Assembly: GCA_030765055.1 (NCBI GenBank)
Contig: CM060958.1
Coordinates: 6,149,849-6,213,848 of the forward strand
Length of the DNA: 64,000 nucleotides
Direction of reading: 5' to 3'
Origin: Mantis religiosa
Lineage: Eukaryota; Arthropoda; Insecta; Mantodea; Mantidae
Every line of letters begins with the position of its first letter. Positions within the stretch are counted from its first letter, which is position 1. Shown one piece after another: positions 48,685 through 61,240 of the stretch. The translations under genes were made by a program, and so were the position numbers. The notes under the pieces are model-generated. The model was not told the DNA's origin, searched no databases, and worked only from the letters and a program-made list of their open reading frames with translations.

Positions 48685-49362
48685 CAAGGGGCGTCCAGAG
48701 AACAAGTTCTGTTTCAATTTATCTGCGCTGCAGCGCTGCTATCGCAGTTCCACACATGCGCGGTAGCTCTGTATCAAGGAAATGAAACGTGCGGCATTGT
48801 GAGACCGCTGTCAGCCACATACGCTTTGTTGTGCTTGTTTACAATGTCGGTGTTGATTAAAAATCCCGCCGCTTGTGAAATCAGATATGTGATTCGTTTT
48901 CTGAATGCTAGGAAAGTGAAACCAATTGAAATTTATGGGCTGTCAAAAAGTGTTTTGTTTCTTCACGACAACGCACGACCACACACTGCAAATGCGATGG
49001 AAAACATCCTACAGGGATTTGACAGGGACGTGTTTGACCAGACCCCCGTACAGCCCTTACCTCGCTCCTAGCGACTTTCATCTGTTTTTGCATCTCAAAT
49101 CTTTCCTTGGCGGTCAACACTTCAACAATGACGAAGAGCAGAAAGAAAATGTCTGCAACTGGTTGAAGACACAGGTGGCAAACTTCTATGAAGAAGGTAT
49201 ACAAAAACTTGTGTCTCAGTATGACAAATGCCTGCAAAATTTCGGCAGTTATGTGGAAAAGTAGTTTAAGAGTTGTAGAATTTTGTGTAATAAATAATTT
49301 TTCTATATCTGTACACAATTTAATTTTATTACCAACCGAACTTACTTTCTAGAAGTACCTCG
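48685..49362 (+). mobile_element. mariner family C, internally deleted, 678 bp
   Basis: Ends CAAGGGGCGTCCAGAGAACA and (reverse strand) CGAGGTACTTCTAGAAAGTA, each next to TA. It is very similar to the 16.3 kb copy and has nearly the same central deletion, so the two may descend from one deleted source. Confidence 0.9.
48844..49264 (+). pseudogene. mariner C transposase, central deletion
   Basis: MSVLIKNPAACEIRYVIRFL leads through EIYGLSKSV directly to LFLHDNARPHTANAMENIL. The first catalytic Asp region is missing. A one-base insertion near 49040 shifts the frame before PPYSPYLAPSDFHLF, in which the proline-rich motif has Tyr for Asp but the third catalytic Asp is present. The C-terminus EGIQKLVSQYDKCLQNFGSY and VEK stop is complete, ending at 49264. 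It is more complete at the 3' end than the 16 kb copy. Confidence 0.85.
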
Positions 49363-49364
49363 TA

Positions 49365-50103
49365 TTATTGGAGTGCTGTCACCATTCTGTTATTTCTGGG
49401 GATGAAATGAAATTACAATGTATGGTGATCCGCTATGTAAAGATTTATCGCTATTTTATTATATAAATGTAGAGTGAAACCATTTCTGCATACATGATTC
49501 ATATTAAATGCTTAGAGAAGTACGCGTTTTTAAAAAGGAGCCTCTACAAGCTATTTATATATTAATGAAGAATATTGCTTAAAGTGAGAATGAGAAATTT
49601 TGTCTGTTAATTTGGCTGCCTGGAATTGTTATTTTCAGTGATACAAATAAAGGAAGTCAGTGGCCTAGCGTGTTTTGTTATCTCGCCGTTCGTATGTTCA
49701 GAACAGATTCGCTCCTATTTCGCAGAGGCGTTATGTTTTTCACAGCGACCGGGTGCAAATTTCTGAAGGGCTGGTTGATGTAGATTTTAGAGCTTCATGC
49801 TCGAGCGAAGCCTTAGTTGTTTGTAGAGATCAGCCAGGATTAGCATTTTGTGGAACCCTTCCCTATATCCCATGTTCCACAACTGGGACAAGAAAACCGT
49901 GCCACCAGATTCTAACGCTCTTTAGAGCTGCTGCTATTTTAACTATGCTGTAGATTGACCAAAATATTTAATCGATTAAGCGTGTTAATTTAGTCAATTA
50001 ATCTATCAACTAGTCGCGATATTACCTGTTCAAAAATTAGGTGTAAGCATTATATAAAGTACTTTATTACTCTGTACATTTCATTATTTATGAAACTTTT
50101 AAA
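49365..50103. other. non-coding, one unassigned open stretch
   Basis: The plus strand is open at 49675-49953 (92 codons) with moderate GC, but I recognise no domain and see no splice-site support. AATCGATTAA-type palindromes begin at about 49968. Confidence 0.4.
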
Positions 50104-50105
50104 TA

Positions 50106-51019
50106 CGCGGGCTGTTCAATAAAGAATGATCACAATTTTTTTGACAACGTACCTTTACTCATCCTCATAATCTTGGTGGTTCTTCTCAAAATAGTCTCCC
50201 CTGAATGCGATGTACTTGTCCCAGCGTTTCTGTCAGTCTTCAAAGACATACTGGAAACATTTTTTGAGAGATCCTTCAAAATTGCCTCCGCAGCCTTCAC
50301 CACTGCTTCTGATGATGGATAATTCCTCCCACGAAGGCGCTTCTTCAAGTTAGGGAATAGAAAAAAGTCACATGGGGCTAAATCCGGACTATAGGGAGGG
50401 TGAGGGATGCACTTGACGTTGATTTTTGCAAGATATTCAGCAACAACATTGGCAATATGAGGCCGCACATTATCGTGGTGCAGCATCCAGCCTACTTCAC
50501 GGAAATGTGGTCTTTTGCGTCTGATACAGACTTGCAATGTTTTCAGGACATCCCTGTAGTATTGCCCAGTTACTGATGTGTGTGCAGGTACAACATGCTG
50601 ATAAACCATTCCATGAATATCAAAGAATCAGATGACCATAACTTTCCCAGCAGAAGCAACCACTTTTGTTTTTTTGGGGTTGGTGATGAAGGAGATTTCC
50701 GCACTGAGCTTTGCTGTTTGCTCTCAGGATCAAAATGATGTAGCCAAGTTTCATCAGCAGTGATTCCGTTTGAAAGAAACTCCGGATCTTCCTCTAACAT
50801 CGACTTTTACTGCATGTTACCTCCATTGCAGCAGTAGGCGATACTAAACATGTCTGAACTTGCCTGGTTATCACAGGCGGGAACCAGGAGTACCAACAAT
50901 GTAACTACTACGGCGTGTTTGCTTCACATTAAGCTGACAGAATATAATAAGATTGAATTTTACTGCGAAAAATTATGACCGTAATAAAATTATGATTATT
51001 CTTTATTGAACAGCCCTTG
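50106..51019 (-). mobile_element. mariner family A, internally deleted, 914 bp
   Basis: Ends CGCGGGCTGTTCAATAAAGA and (reverse strand) CAAGGGCTGTTCAATAAAGA, with TA on each side (50104-50105 and 51020-51021). It has the same N-terminal deletion junction as the 45 kb copy (minus strand TGGAGGTAACATGCAG). It lacks the hammerhead-like insertion and so shows the empty site. Confidence 0.93.
50152..50810 (-). pseudogene. mariner A transposase, N-terminus deleted
   Basis: MLEEDPEFLSNGITADETWL has the first catalytic Asp intact and is followed by HHFDPESKQQSSVRKSPSSP. A frame change follows near 50660. MVYQHVVPAHTSVTGQYYRD leads to LHHDNVRPHIANVVAEYLAK and HPPYSPDLAPCDFFLFPNLK with 34 residues between the last two Asp. 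The end is frameshifted after ILKDLSKN. All three catalytic Asp codons are present, but the DNA-binding domains are deleted and frames are broken. Confidence 0.87.
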
Positions 51020-51021
51020 TA

Positions 51022-52824
51022 TTTAGATTTAAAATTTATGTTTGCATCAAGCACACATGTTTTTATATGTATTGAATTAGATCTACAATATTTTGTAAGT
51101 TATCATTTAGTAACGTATTACATCAATATCTACTAATATTTCTGAGACCGACATGCAGTTGCTTTTTATAGCCCTTTTCCTTATTTTAACTTTTTAACAC
51201 AAAACTTCCACTCACTGTCAGAAACTCAGAAACGTTACTGGCTTACTGCAGTTAACACAGTTACACCACCACCAGCCCTGAGAAGAGAGATCAGCTAATG
51301 TTTCCATAGCTACGTAAGCGAAGTGTTCGGTTCAAGGTTGCACAGCTCAGTTTATGCTAGCAAGCGATAAATAATCAGTTGTATACGATATGTTGTCACA
51401 CACAGTTGTAAGCCTCTGTATGTAGTTATGTACCTCTTAGAGTATTTCACAACAGAAGTGTTATTTACACTCTTGGGGTTCAGAGTTATTTCTTTTAGCT
51501 ATCAGGAGTTATATTATCGTTAAGTTCAAGAAACATTACGTGTCTAGTGAAAGCTTCATGCGTTGGAAAGGTTGTTTAGGTTGCATCAAAACAAAGAGGG
51601 CCAAATTTGGCTAACAGAATTTTGATTAATTTATTGTAATCGATAATCGACTCAATTAATAGATAAAACTGTTTTAATCTTTAATCTAAAGTAAAGAATT
51701 AATCGATTAATCGTTTCGGTTAATCGATTAAATCACGCAGCACTTGTTTTAAGTGTTTTAATTCTTTATTATGCATTAACACCTTTTTATTCTTTCACAC
51801 CATGTTTCCAATAATATAAATGTCTTATGAACTGTTTGTTCAAGATATTCGAAAAATTACAATTATACACTTTCACCAGTTCAATCAAAATCATTCTTTA
51901 TTCACATTAATTGCATTAACACAAATCAATTCATTCCAGTAATCAAGGTAAGGTTAGAACAGATTAAAATTATAAAGTGCAGATTTGGGTTAAACTATTT
52001 ATGTGGCAAATAAAATGTTTTTCTCAAAATTAGAATTACCGTAGAATTACCGTTGGAGTACAGCTCCAAAAGTTCAAGATGAACTCATTATTGGCTTGTG
52101 TATATCTGAAGCATACGGCATTTTAATCGTTACGTTGCAGGCATTTTCGAGTAATTAAAATATACAGTAAAAATATTCGTTATCAAGAAGTTTGAGGGGA
52201 CATTTTAAGGTCAGTCTAGCGTCATGCCCTTGAAAGATGCTGAATTTGCTAGTTACATCCGATTTTTTGTTGCTCAGCCACCCTGTTCATTCGGACTACG
52301 TTTTCTAAAAATTCATCTTTTTTTGGACTTACTAAACGACTGAAAATTAGTGTTCAGTTATATATTTTTAACGAGCTTTTTTGAAATACAAGACTTTTGC
52401 ATTCTACAAGTAAATGCAAAGTAAGGAAAAAGTCGCATTATAGAAGAAATATTAAATTGTAATATATTGTTTAATTGGGGTAAATCACCGGTTTACTGTA
52501 AAGCCATAAAAGAACGCTTAGAGGGTGGGAGGGCGTTATTTCTGCACCCCATTCCTGTTGGAACAACCCCCAATGTCCTTGTAAATCAATAGCAATAAAG
52601 TAGGTGATACAGGAAGGCCGTATATCAACGGATGCTGCAAGAAAGAAAGGAGCTAAGGAAATCACGCAGAAATACAAAAATGAAATTGTGAAAACCGTGA
52701 GTATCAATAGATCATCGATCGGGAGGAAATTATGGGTTACTTTCACATAGAATTTTCTACTCAGTCTTATACAAACACTTGTTGGTAACATTAATGGTGA
52801 TAAACATTTGCAAAAGTACTTTTC
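51022..52824. other. non-coding, with ATCGATTAAT-rich cluster
   Basis: A cluster of AATCGATTAATCG and related palindromes lies at 51635-51740. The rest is AT-rich with no recognised feature. Confidence 0.5.
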
Positions 52825-52826
52825 TA

Positions 52827-54152
52827 CGAGGGCTGTTCAATAAAGATTGATCAATCATTTTTTACGGTCATAATTTTTCGCAGTAAAATTCAATCTTATT
52901 ATATTGTGTTAGCTTAAAGTGGAACAAACACCCGTAGTAGTTTCATTGTTGGTACTCCTGGTTCCCGCCTGTGAGAACCAGGTAAGTTCAGACATGTTCA
53001 GTATCGCCTACCGCTGTAATGGAGATAACACGGGAGGAACAATATGCGGCTTTGAAATTCTGTCTTCGTCTCAAATCTTCAGTTGAGGCCTATACAGTAT
53101 TACAGGAGGCCTATGGAGAGTCTGTACTTCCCTACAGCACAGCTTAAAGGTGGTCCAAAATGTTTAAAGAGGGGAGACAATCAATTTCAAAGGAAGGTGG
53201 ACCCGGTGCTCCAGGTGCTGCTCTTACGGAAGAAAACATATACACTGCTGCTGCCATTGTGAGAGAGGATCGACGAATTGCCTTAAGATATCTTTCTGAA
53301 ATACTAAACATTTCATTGGCAGCCACCCACACGTTGGTGACAGAAACATTACACATGAGACGTGTTTGTGCGCGATGGGTTCCAAGACTGTTGATTCCCG
53401 AACAAAAGGACATTCGCATGCAGGTCTGCGTGTAGTTAAAGTTGATGTTAGAGGAAGATCCCGAGTTTCTTTCAAACGTAATCACTGTTGATGAAACTTG
53501 GCTACATCATTTTGATCCTGAGAGCAAACAGCAAAGCTCAGTGTGGAAATCTCCTTCGTCACCAACCCCCAAAAGAGCAAAGGTGGCTGCTTCTGCTCGG
53601 AAAGTTATGGTCATTTCATTCTTTGATATTCATGGAATGGTTTATCAGCATGTTGTACCTGCACACACATCAGTAACTGGACAATACTACAGGGATGTCC
53701 TGAAAACATTGCAAGTCCATATCACGCGCAAAAAACTACATTTCCATGAAGCAGGCTGGATGCTGCAACACGATAATGCGTAGCCTCATATTGCCAATGC
53801 TGCTGAATATCTTGCAAAAATCAACGTGAAGTGCATCCCTCACCTTCCTTATAGTCCGGATTTAGCCCCATTTGACTTTTTTCTATTCCCTAACTTGAAG
53901 AAAGGCCTGCGTGGGAGGCATTATCCATCATCAGAAGCAGTGGTGAAGGCTGCGGAGGCGATTTTGAAGGATCTCTCAAAAATGGTTTCCAGCATGTCTT
54001 TGAAGATTGGCAGAAACGCTGGGACAAGTGCATCGCTTTCAGGGGGAAATATTTTGAGAAGGACTATCAAAAGTATGAGGATGAGTAAAGGTACGTTGTC
54101 AAAAAAAAAAAAAAAAAAAAAAAAGTGATCATTCTTTATTGTACAGCCCTCG
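52827..54152 (+). mobile_element. mariner family A, full length, 1326 bp
   Basis: Left end CGAGGGCTGTTCAATAAAGA next to TA (52825-52826); right end (reverse strand) CGAGGGCTGTACAATAAAGA. All sections of the element are present, making it the reference for the deleted copies at 45 and 50 kb and the truncated one at 1-579. A run of about 25 A lies near 54100-54124, just inside the right repeat, where the other copies have T-run variants of 5 to 9. Confidence 0.93.
53019..54089 (+). pseudogene. mariner A transposase, full span, several stops
   Basis: The start is MEITREEQYAALKFCLRLKS. There is an in-frame stop at 53145, where the 1-579 copy encodes Arg. FKEGRQSISKEGGPGAPGAA and the second domain ILNISLAATHTLVTETL follow, then a stop at 53433. 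Next come VITVDETWLHHFDPESKQQS (first Asp) and VISFFDIHGMVYQHVVPAHT. LQHDNA ends in a stop at 53781 in place of Arg, and PYSPDLAPFDFFLFPNLKKG carries the third Asp. A one-base deletion at about 53983 shifts the last 35 codons. It is complete in layout but clearly dead. Confidence 0.92.
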
Positions 54153-55192
54153 TTGTAACTGTAAAAGACGTATAGGCTTCAAGACGTATAGGTTGTGGTG
54201 TATTTGAATATTAAAACTAACAGTAATAAATGTCTTGAAATTAATAGATAATGTCGTAGCACTTTTTAGTAATATTTCTCCATCTCATATGGGTTTCAGT
54301 TATAGAAAAATACAAAAATGCATCTTGTATAAAGAGCAGGAAAGCTTTTTACGTTTGAAGGGTCCTTTGGGATGGGGGAACTTTCTTGGAAATGTTCGTG
54401 TAGGATCCTTGAAACATGCTGAACTTATATAAAAGGTTTTGTATATATGTGAAGTGTCTGTTCTGATACACACACTGTCCTTTCTCTAAAACGTGTAGTA
54501 AAGTTTTGGGTTTGGGTTACATCATTTCCTCTACTAGACGAAGTTAAAGCAAATACTTGGTGACGGAAGAGGACAAAAAGATATTGAGAATCGATCTGTC
54601 GAGACATATGCCCGTCTAGCAGCGAACCGGCGAAGGTATTGCAAGTGACAGGTTGTGCTCTCCTTCGTAATCCAGATCGACGGCGGAACAAAGGAGCTGC
54701 TGGGAAGAACCAATTACAGACATCACCTTGATGCTTCGTTAAACTTCCACTACCATCAGGGTGCCCCCTTTCTATCTACAAGTGTTGAAGGATGATGCAC
54801 CGTCCACCATCAAGTTCCGGAACAAAATGTTAGCTAATCGGAACGCGCGAAATCTATCACAGACGCTGTCACCAAAATAACTGAATATTCGGCAAATTAA
54901 AAATGGATAAAAAGTGCTTTTTAATGTCTTACTGAAATTATTACTTCCAGAAATGATAAAAGTATACTTGAACAATTATGGGATATATAAACTTTCATTG
55001 TTCTAATTTTCGAAGATAAGAATTCTAAAATATAGAATAGTATTTGAAAAATTTCAACTTTTAAAATCACACATCGTTTTCGATTATAGCTCTTAACAGT
55101 CTGCGATTAAATTAAAACTTGGCATCAAAAATTTTCTTTAAAAAAGTAATAAAGTTTATTAATGGTTTAAACAATTAACCACAAACCCATAA
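54153..55192. other. non-coding, no confident feature
   Basis: A less AT-rich patch at 54520-54760 has no recognised identity. Confidence 0.45.
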
Positions 55193-56111
55193 GGCCGTAT
55201 TCATAGTCAGACCCAACTTGCTACTTCCGGTGGATTAACGGTGGAGCATCGATGTTTGTTATTCATAAACGGGAATTAGCGATAGTCCGGCGACTAAACA
55301 CGTTGGTCCGGCTCAAATTTTGGTCCACCTCCGAGGGGACGACAATGAAGTGATGAATGTAGCTGTAGCGTGTAGAATTCGTGAAATAAAATGACGGAGG
55401 AAAACGTATCTACTAAGAATAAAACTTATTGCGAAGTGTAACGACATAAACTTCAAAAGCAGATGCAGATTTAGTAAAGCGAACGTCAGAAAGCTGATAG
55501 AAATGATTCGTCCTAACCTGTACGTCAGGGACGATAACCGAGGCCTGACACTCAAATCCTAACAGCACTTCGGTATTATGCAAGAGGAGGATATCAAGAC
55601 AACACTGCTGACCTGCATCAGTAAGCCGCATTATCAGCAAACTCGTTATAAATTTCCCTCCATGCCTCCTCCTTTCTCATATTTGTATTCGTCGACACGG
55701 ATTTATTTTCTATAATGTTCATTCTTTTTTGGAGTAGAGAAAACATTGGTCTTCCTCTGACCAATTGATACCACGCTTCTTCATATTATCCATATTCACA
55801 GCACACCAAACTTTGTTACCTAACCTCAAACAGCAGCAGTAACCGTAAGAATGATTAAGAAACAGCTGCGAAACTACCACAGAGATTTATCAACTTGTAG
55901 GTACACTGTCGTTTGTTTAGCACTCCATGGGATTCGCGCATGCGCAGAAGAACCTTTCTACGTCGTATAACGTTTACTCCGTGCTTGTCCACGACTTTAC
56001 TTGGTCCGGGCATTTTTATCGTCTATGAATACCAAAAAGTTAGACTGACTTTGGTCCGGAGCAACTTAGTCGGAAGATAGTCTAGACCAAAGTGATAATT
56101 ATGAATATGTC
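55193..56111 (+). mobile_element. PIF/Harbinger deletion derivative, about 920 bp
   Basis: Ends GGCCGTATTCATAGTCAG and (reverse strand) GGACATATTCATAATTATC, related to the 22 kb copy. It keeps the NRFSKANVRKL-type start of the transposase in decayed form (about 55340-55557), one copy of the 95-bp unit, and the non-coding right half. It shows the LINE empty site (TTGTCCACGACTTTACTTGG). It is an internally deleted, non-autonomous element. Confidence 0.75.
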
Positions 56112-57448
56112 CCATATCTACATTTGATATAAACAAAATGTTCATTACATGTACTCCTTGCATGTTCTATGAAGGTACTCTGCAAGTTTGAAAGAAATTG
56201 AACAATAATTGAGTCATGGATAACATTTTGCACTGGCGGAAATGCAAGAAAGTAGGATCTAAAATTTCACGCGCCATTGCTGCACTTGCGCACCTCTATT
56301 TAAATGTCAGATTTAAATATTTAAATGAAGAGAAAGGCAAAACCACAGTTGAATCCTGATTTTAATATACAGGAGGAATTTTCCGTTAAAGTTTGTGAAA
56401 ATACTTTTTTTATTCCCTAGGAATCTTATTAGAAATTCCGTTTTTCTAGAGTAATTGTTGCTTTAACATATGGTTGATGTTCTTAAGGTGCAATTTTTGT
56501 TCAAATTGAGGCAAGTTTTAACTAAACTATCTTTGAAATTAGGTTTCTTCAATTGTAGTTTGATTTTAGTGCTTTAATAACTTCATGCTAGACTGTTGTT
56601 TAGAAAATTATCATTGGGTCACTTTCTTTTGTTAGCAAACAATTATGATTATGAAGAACTGTAGGTAGGTGTATAAGAATAACATAAAAAACAGAACGTT
56701 TTAAGTGTATTTTCAGATTTTCACCACGTAACTTAATTTTCTTTATGGAGAAATATTTTATTGGGAAGCTGAATGCTCAGAATAACGAAAATTATTTTTG
56801 TAATTGGCAGAAATTTTCATAAATTACCATACCCTGAAATACCTGTTGCCTCTTTCACTGTTTAAGTGAAATTCGCTGAGATTAAGTGGTTCTATAGAAC
56901 ATTCAGGGAGATATCAAGATTTACCATTTTGCTCTTCAAGTTTATATAATGTATTAAAAAGAAAAAAGAAGTAATCACTTTTCTTTCTTAGTTTTTCGGG
57001 GAGAGAGTTCATAAAACCACATCTGACATACGTGAAAGATGCGGAATTCTCCCCACTTTCTTGTTTGTTCAGTGGGGATCTCTCTCGCCCACACAACTTC
57101 TTCTACTCATGGTCTTTTTCCTCGATTTTATTCATAGATTCTCAGAGTTTTATATGCGGCGAAATTCCGAACAAATCTGTGTCTGGTTCCAAGTCCAGGT
57201 TTAGTTTCCCAACTGCAGAGGACTTCTTAGATTCATTCTCTGTCCTTCCAAGTATTTGGAAAGAATGTTCGCCTGCGTGTGTATGATTTTTGAGATACTA
57301 GAATTCTAAAGTAATAAATATAAACTTAATCAGTTTATATCAGCTGTAAATAACGTCTGAAAAAAAAACAAAAGACAAGAGGAACATCAGTGATCATCCT
57401 GCATAAAAGTAAAATATGCAGTAATAGAATCAGCATGAAAAATTCAAT
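56112..57448. other. non-coding, no confident feature
   Basis: The plus strand is open for 84 codons at 57032-57286 without a recognisable domain; not called. Confidence 0.45.
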
Positions 57449-57585
57449 GCCATAGTCGAGATTTGAACCACGGATCTCATGACATTGAATTTTTTTTCAT
57501 GTTGACTCTAGCTATCAAAAACCTTAGCCTATATACGGCTAGTATGAAAGAATGATTAATTTCCATCAATTAACTGAAATATACA
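57430..57585. repeat. decayed copy of the tRNA-like inverted-repeat element
   Basis: On the minus strand it has GTGGTTCAAATCTCGACTATG (B box and 3' acceptor strand), and its right end (about 57522-57575) matches the 15.8 kb right inverted repeat (CTATATACGGCTAGTATGAAA). The 5' half of the tRNA-like unit and the left inverted repeat are missing. AATTCAATG on one side and CATTGAATT on the other form a short foldback. Confidence 0.6.
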
Positions 57586-58132
57586 GTAATACCCACTTCA
57601 CAAAAAAGTCCTTATTTCTTAAATTGATATTATTTCTAATTTATTTTGAGTTCGAACAACAAAACTGAATGGAAGACTGTCCTACATTGAGATTATGTGA
57701 AGTTGAAGTGGGGAGAGAAAGTTGCACGAAAGTGACATTAGAAGTTGTTTTGAGAAGATGATCCAACAACACCTATGTGGTGCAGCGGACGGTTGAAGAA
57801 GGTGACGTCACAGGGGCCAGGTTGCTGAGTGTGACCTAAATCTCGCTCGGGCGTGGCATGGCCGTGGGATCAATAGTAGGGAGAAGCGGGAATTTCGGGA
57901 CTCCTTCTCGGATCTTGTTAGCCCGGGTTCCTTCGTCTATAATAGGAGATTTTGAGACGAATGCTTCCTAAATGTATCATAAGTTTGTCTTCCTTTAAGT
58001 CTGAAAACGCTTGGAAGAGTAGGCCCTCTTCATTTTAAAATGTTTACTAACCCCCATGTTCCTACTAAAATTGGCTCCTATTCACTACTAAAATAAATAA
58101 ATGTACTTCATTATAACATTTTTGAAACAACT
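57586..58132. other. non-coding, no feature seen
   Basis: Nothing recognised. Confidence 0.45.
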
Positions 58133-58462
<330 letters not shown>

Positions 58463-59030
58463 TTATTTTAATATAGATTTATCTTTGAACCTTATATTTT
58501 CGTATTTAGTTATTACTTTCGCTGTCCCGCCACGTAATGAATTTTCTGTGATTTTTAATTTTTCAGTTTCTTTAAACCAGTTAGGTTTTGTTTGACGGTT
58601 ACGGAATAAATCAAAGATTTGTTTAGTTAATCTGCTAGAGTTCATTCTGAGAAGATGGCCATAAAAATTTATCCTCTTTTTTCGCGTAGTATCAGAGAGT
58701 TTTTCAGTTTTCTTGTAGAGAATTTCATTCATGATGTATATTATCTTATCTTGAAATTTTCATCCTATGATCTTTCTTAATATTTTAATTCGAGCTTCTC
58801 TATCTGACCCTTGAGACTCATGTTGACTGTTCCTGATGTATACAGTGCTTCTGGTTTAATCACTGTTTTATAATGTTTAATTTTGGATGCCCATGATAAT
58901 GAAAGTATATTTTGTTAGTTGGGAAGCTAGTTCAACTTTATTTTATCTGGATTCCATTGTTTTATTTTCCTTAGTACTCCAGCTAATCCATTCTCTAAGA
59001 TATTTGAACTGTTTCAATTGTTTGTTCGCA
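58463..59030 (-). pseudogene. RTE-like LINE reverse transcriptase C-terminal remnant
   Basis: The minus strand reads HYKTVIKPEALYTSGTV with interruptions, then, after stops, RKKRINFYGHLLRMNSSRLT, KQIFDLFRN and NWFKETEKLK. 'YGH..RM...RLTK.IFD' is a widespread C-terminal signature of insect endonuclease/reverse-transcriptase elements of the RTE type. The fragment has at least two stops and no catalytic motif. Its 3' end runs into the AAT array, which could be its expanded microsatellite tail. Confidence 0.75.
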
Positions 59031-59075
59031 GACTTTGATGTATTTTACGTGAGTGCTTGAAGTTTGTCATGATTT

Positions 59076-59449
<374 letters not shown>

Positions 59450-59633
59450 GCATTTACCTTAGTTTTTGTTTTCTTAATCAATATTGTACTATCAGAAGAC
59501 CATTTGAAAAAAGGGTACGTTTTAATACCTTATGTAATTTTTCAAGAATGGTTCTTTGTTTTCCATTTTAAATAGTACACCACATTTTTGGACAACACCT
59601 TAATGTCGGAAATACACGCATTTATATCTGAAA
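59450..59633. other. short AT-rich spacer
   Basis: Nothing recognised. Confidence 0.4.
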
Positions 59634-60550
59634 TAGCTGACCCGGCGAACTTCGTAGCTTCAATAAAAGTTTTCCGAACTTCTCTGTATAAATAAAACAA
59701 ATTCGGATTAGCTATTTATTCTGCAATTGGGTGTGAAGCTTAAACACAAGTTAAAGCTTTCCGATATTCAATGTTTTTGTCTTTTTGTGGTGCGTAAATA
59801 TATAAATATGATGGTTTTCCGACGCGCGAACACGTGTCTCCGAGAGAGAAACAGGGAATCTGCAAGTTGATTGCACAAACTTCCAAAGACTGTCCTTGCG
59901 ATTTATTTATGATCATTGCAAAGGCCAAATGCACCGGAAATTGTAGACGCTTAAAATCGAAAGGTAAAATCTACGACTTAAGTCAGCTCATCTTCTCTTT
60001 GATATAGTAAAAAAGTTTCCGCGAACTTCATAGCCACAAAGCAATTTAATTAATTTTGTGTCAATTCAATTCACATTCCGGAATTCACAAACACATATTA
60101 TGAAGAAGGTATCTAAGGATTCACATGTATTTCACAACAATTGTCTGTGGTCAAATATGTATAGTGTTATAGAGCATTCAGAAACTAATTTTCTGTCTAA
60201 TCTTCGAAAGGTATATCATCGTGCTATATAAAGCATTTCAGTCTTGATAACAAATGATAAACATTATTTAATAAAATATAAGTGATATATCTTTGAAGAC
60301 TATGGCAAGGAGTGGAATATCTCTCTATTTCGTAATGCTTTTGTTTGTCAAAAATAAAAGAAGGTGGATGTGTTCCGTAAAAGTTTACCTGTGCATTTCT
60401 ACATTTAGTTAATAATTCGGTGCATTTCACTTGAGGTTATTTGTTCTCATGTTTTAAACCTTTCTTGGACTTAAATATTTCGAACATCAAAATTAGACAA
60501 ATCGGTTCCGCCGTTCTCGAGTTACAAACGTAAATTCATATATATTTTGA
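59634..60550 (-). mobile_element. Helitron remnant
   Basis: The minus strand carries the end of a Helitron helicase gene. About 100 bp downstream it has AAGTTCGCCGGGTCAGCTAT, close to the GCTAGT-type 3' terminus common in insect Helitrons, though the last bases (CTAT) depart from CTRR. The upstream part (to about 60550) has ACAAATCGGTTCCGCCGTTC, a sequence often seen in Helitron non-coding regions. The 5' end and Rep domain are absent. Confidence 0.55.
59740..59943 (-). pseudogene. Helitron PIF1-like helicase C-terminus
   Basis: MHLAFAMIINKSQGQSLEVC is helicase motif V/VI-type sequence (the 'FA.TINKSQGQ' block of PIF1 helicases), followed by INLQIPCFSLGD. TCSRVGKPSYLYIYAPQKDK corresponds to the usual 'ALSRV' block, here damaged to CSRVGKP. 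The terminal YRKALTCV is near the normal protein end. It would have unwound DNA for rolling-circle transposition. Only the last 64 residues or so remain. Confidence 0.8.
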
Positions 60551-61240
60551 AGCTTGAGGAAACCTACAGAGGGAAATAAACGAAGGAGCCGAGACTTTCT
60601 TTTTCTCCTTTGTTTTTTCTTCTTTCTTTCCTAGATAATGCTCCTACAAGCATTCGTTGCTCAGCTGTTGATAGCTGTCTCCAAACTTTCGTGAAATTGA
60701 TGCGAAAAAGTTTGCAACGAGTAAAGTTTCATTTGAAACATCTGATGAATCCCTGCTAAGGACTCTGGGAAGTGATATTTAATACTAAGGGAATGAGTCA
60801 TTAGCACGCGTATTTATTATAGTCCAAACCTCTCTGTAAAACTGTATTATCTCATCGTGATTTTCCTAGAAACGTCATGAAATGTAACCTCGCAGTGTAT
60901 TTTTCACTTCAGTAATTTGATTTTGGCATTTTTTTCCAAATGCGTATGTACCGAGATTTCTCGGTAATACATAGCTGTCCTAAATACTTAAAGGACTGAA
61001 GGTCTATGTGAGAGAGAAAGAGAATATATACAGCAACTTTCAAAAATGCTTTTACAAATTAAAGGTATGCTTTTCTCACACCAAAAGAAGGAAAAGAGTT
61101 CATATGAACATATGTCCCGTAATCCTTGATTTTCGTTTTATTCCCGTCACAATGAAAGTGTAAGTTCAACAGCCTTCGGGTCCAACCTCACAACTTCATT
61201 TCTCTATACACTCATAGAAGGCTTTGACGTATTGCACTAC
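60551..61240. other. non-coding, no feature seen
   Basis: Nothing recognised. Confidence 0.45.

Noticed and set aside
49675..49953. 92-codon plus-strand open frame, possible exon
   Set aside because: No domain recognised; composition is plausible for coding, but no flanking splice sites or neighbouring exons support it.
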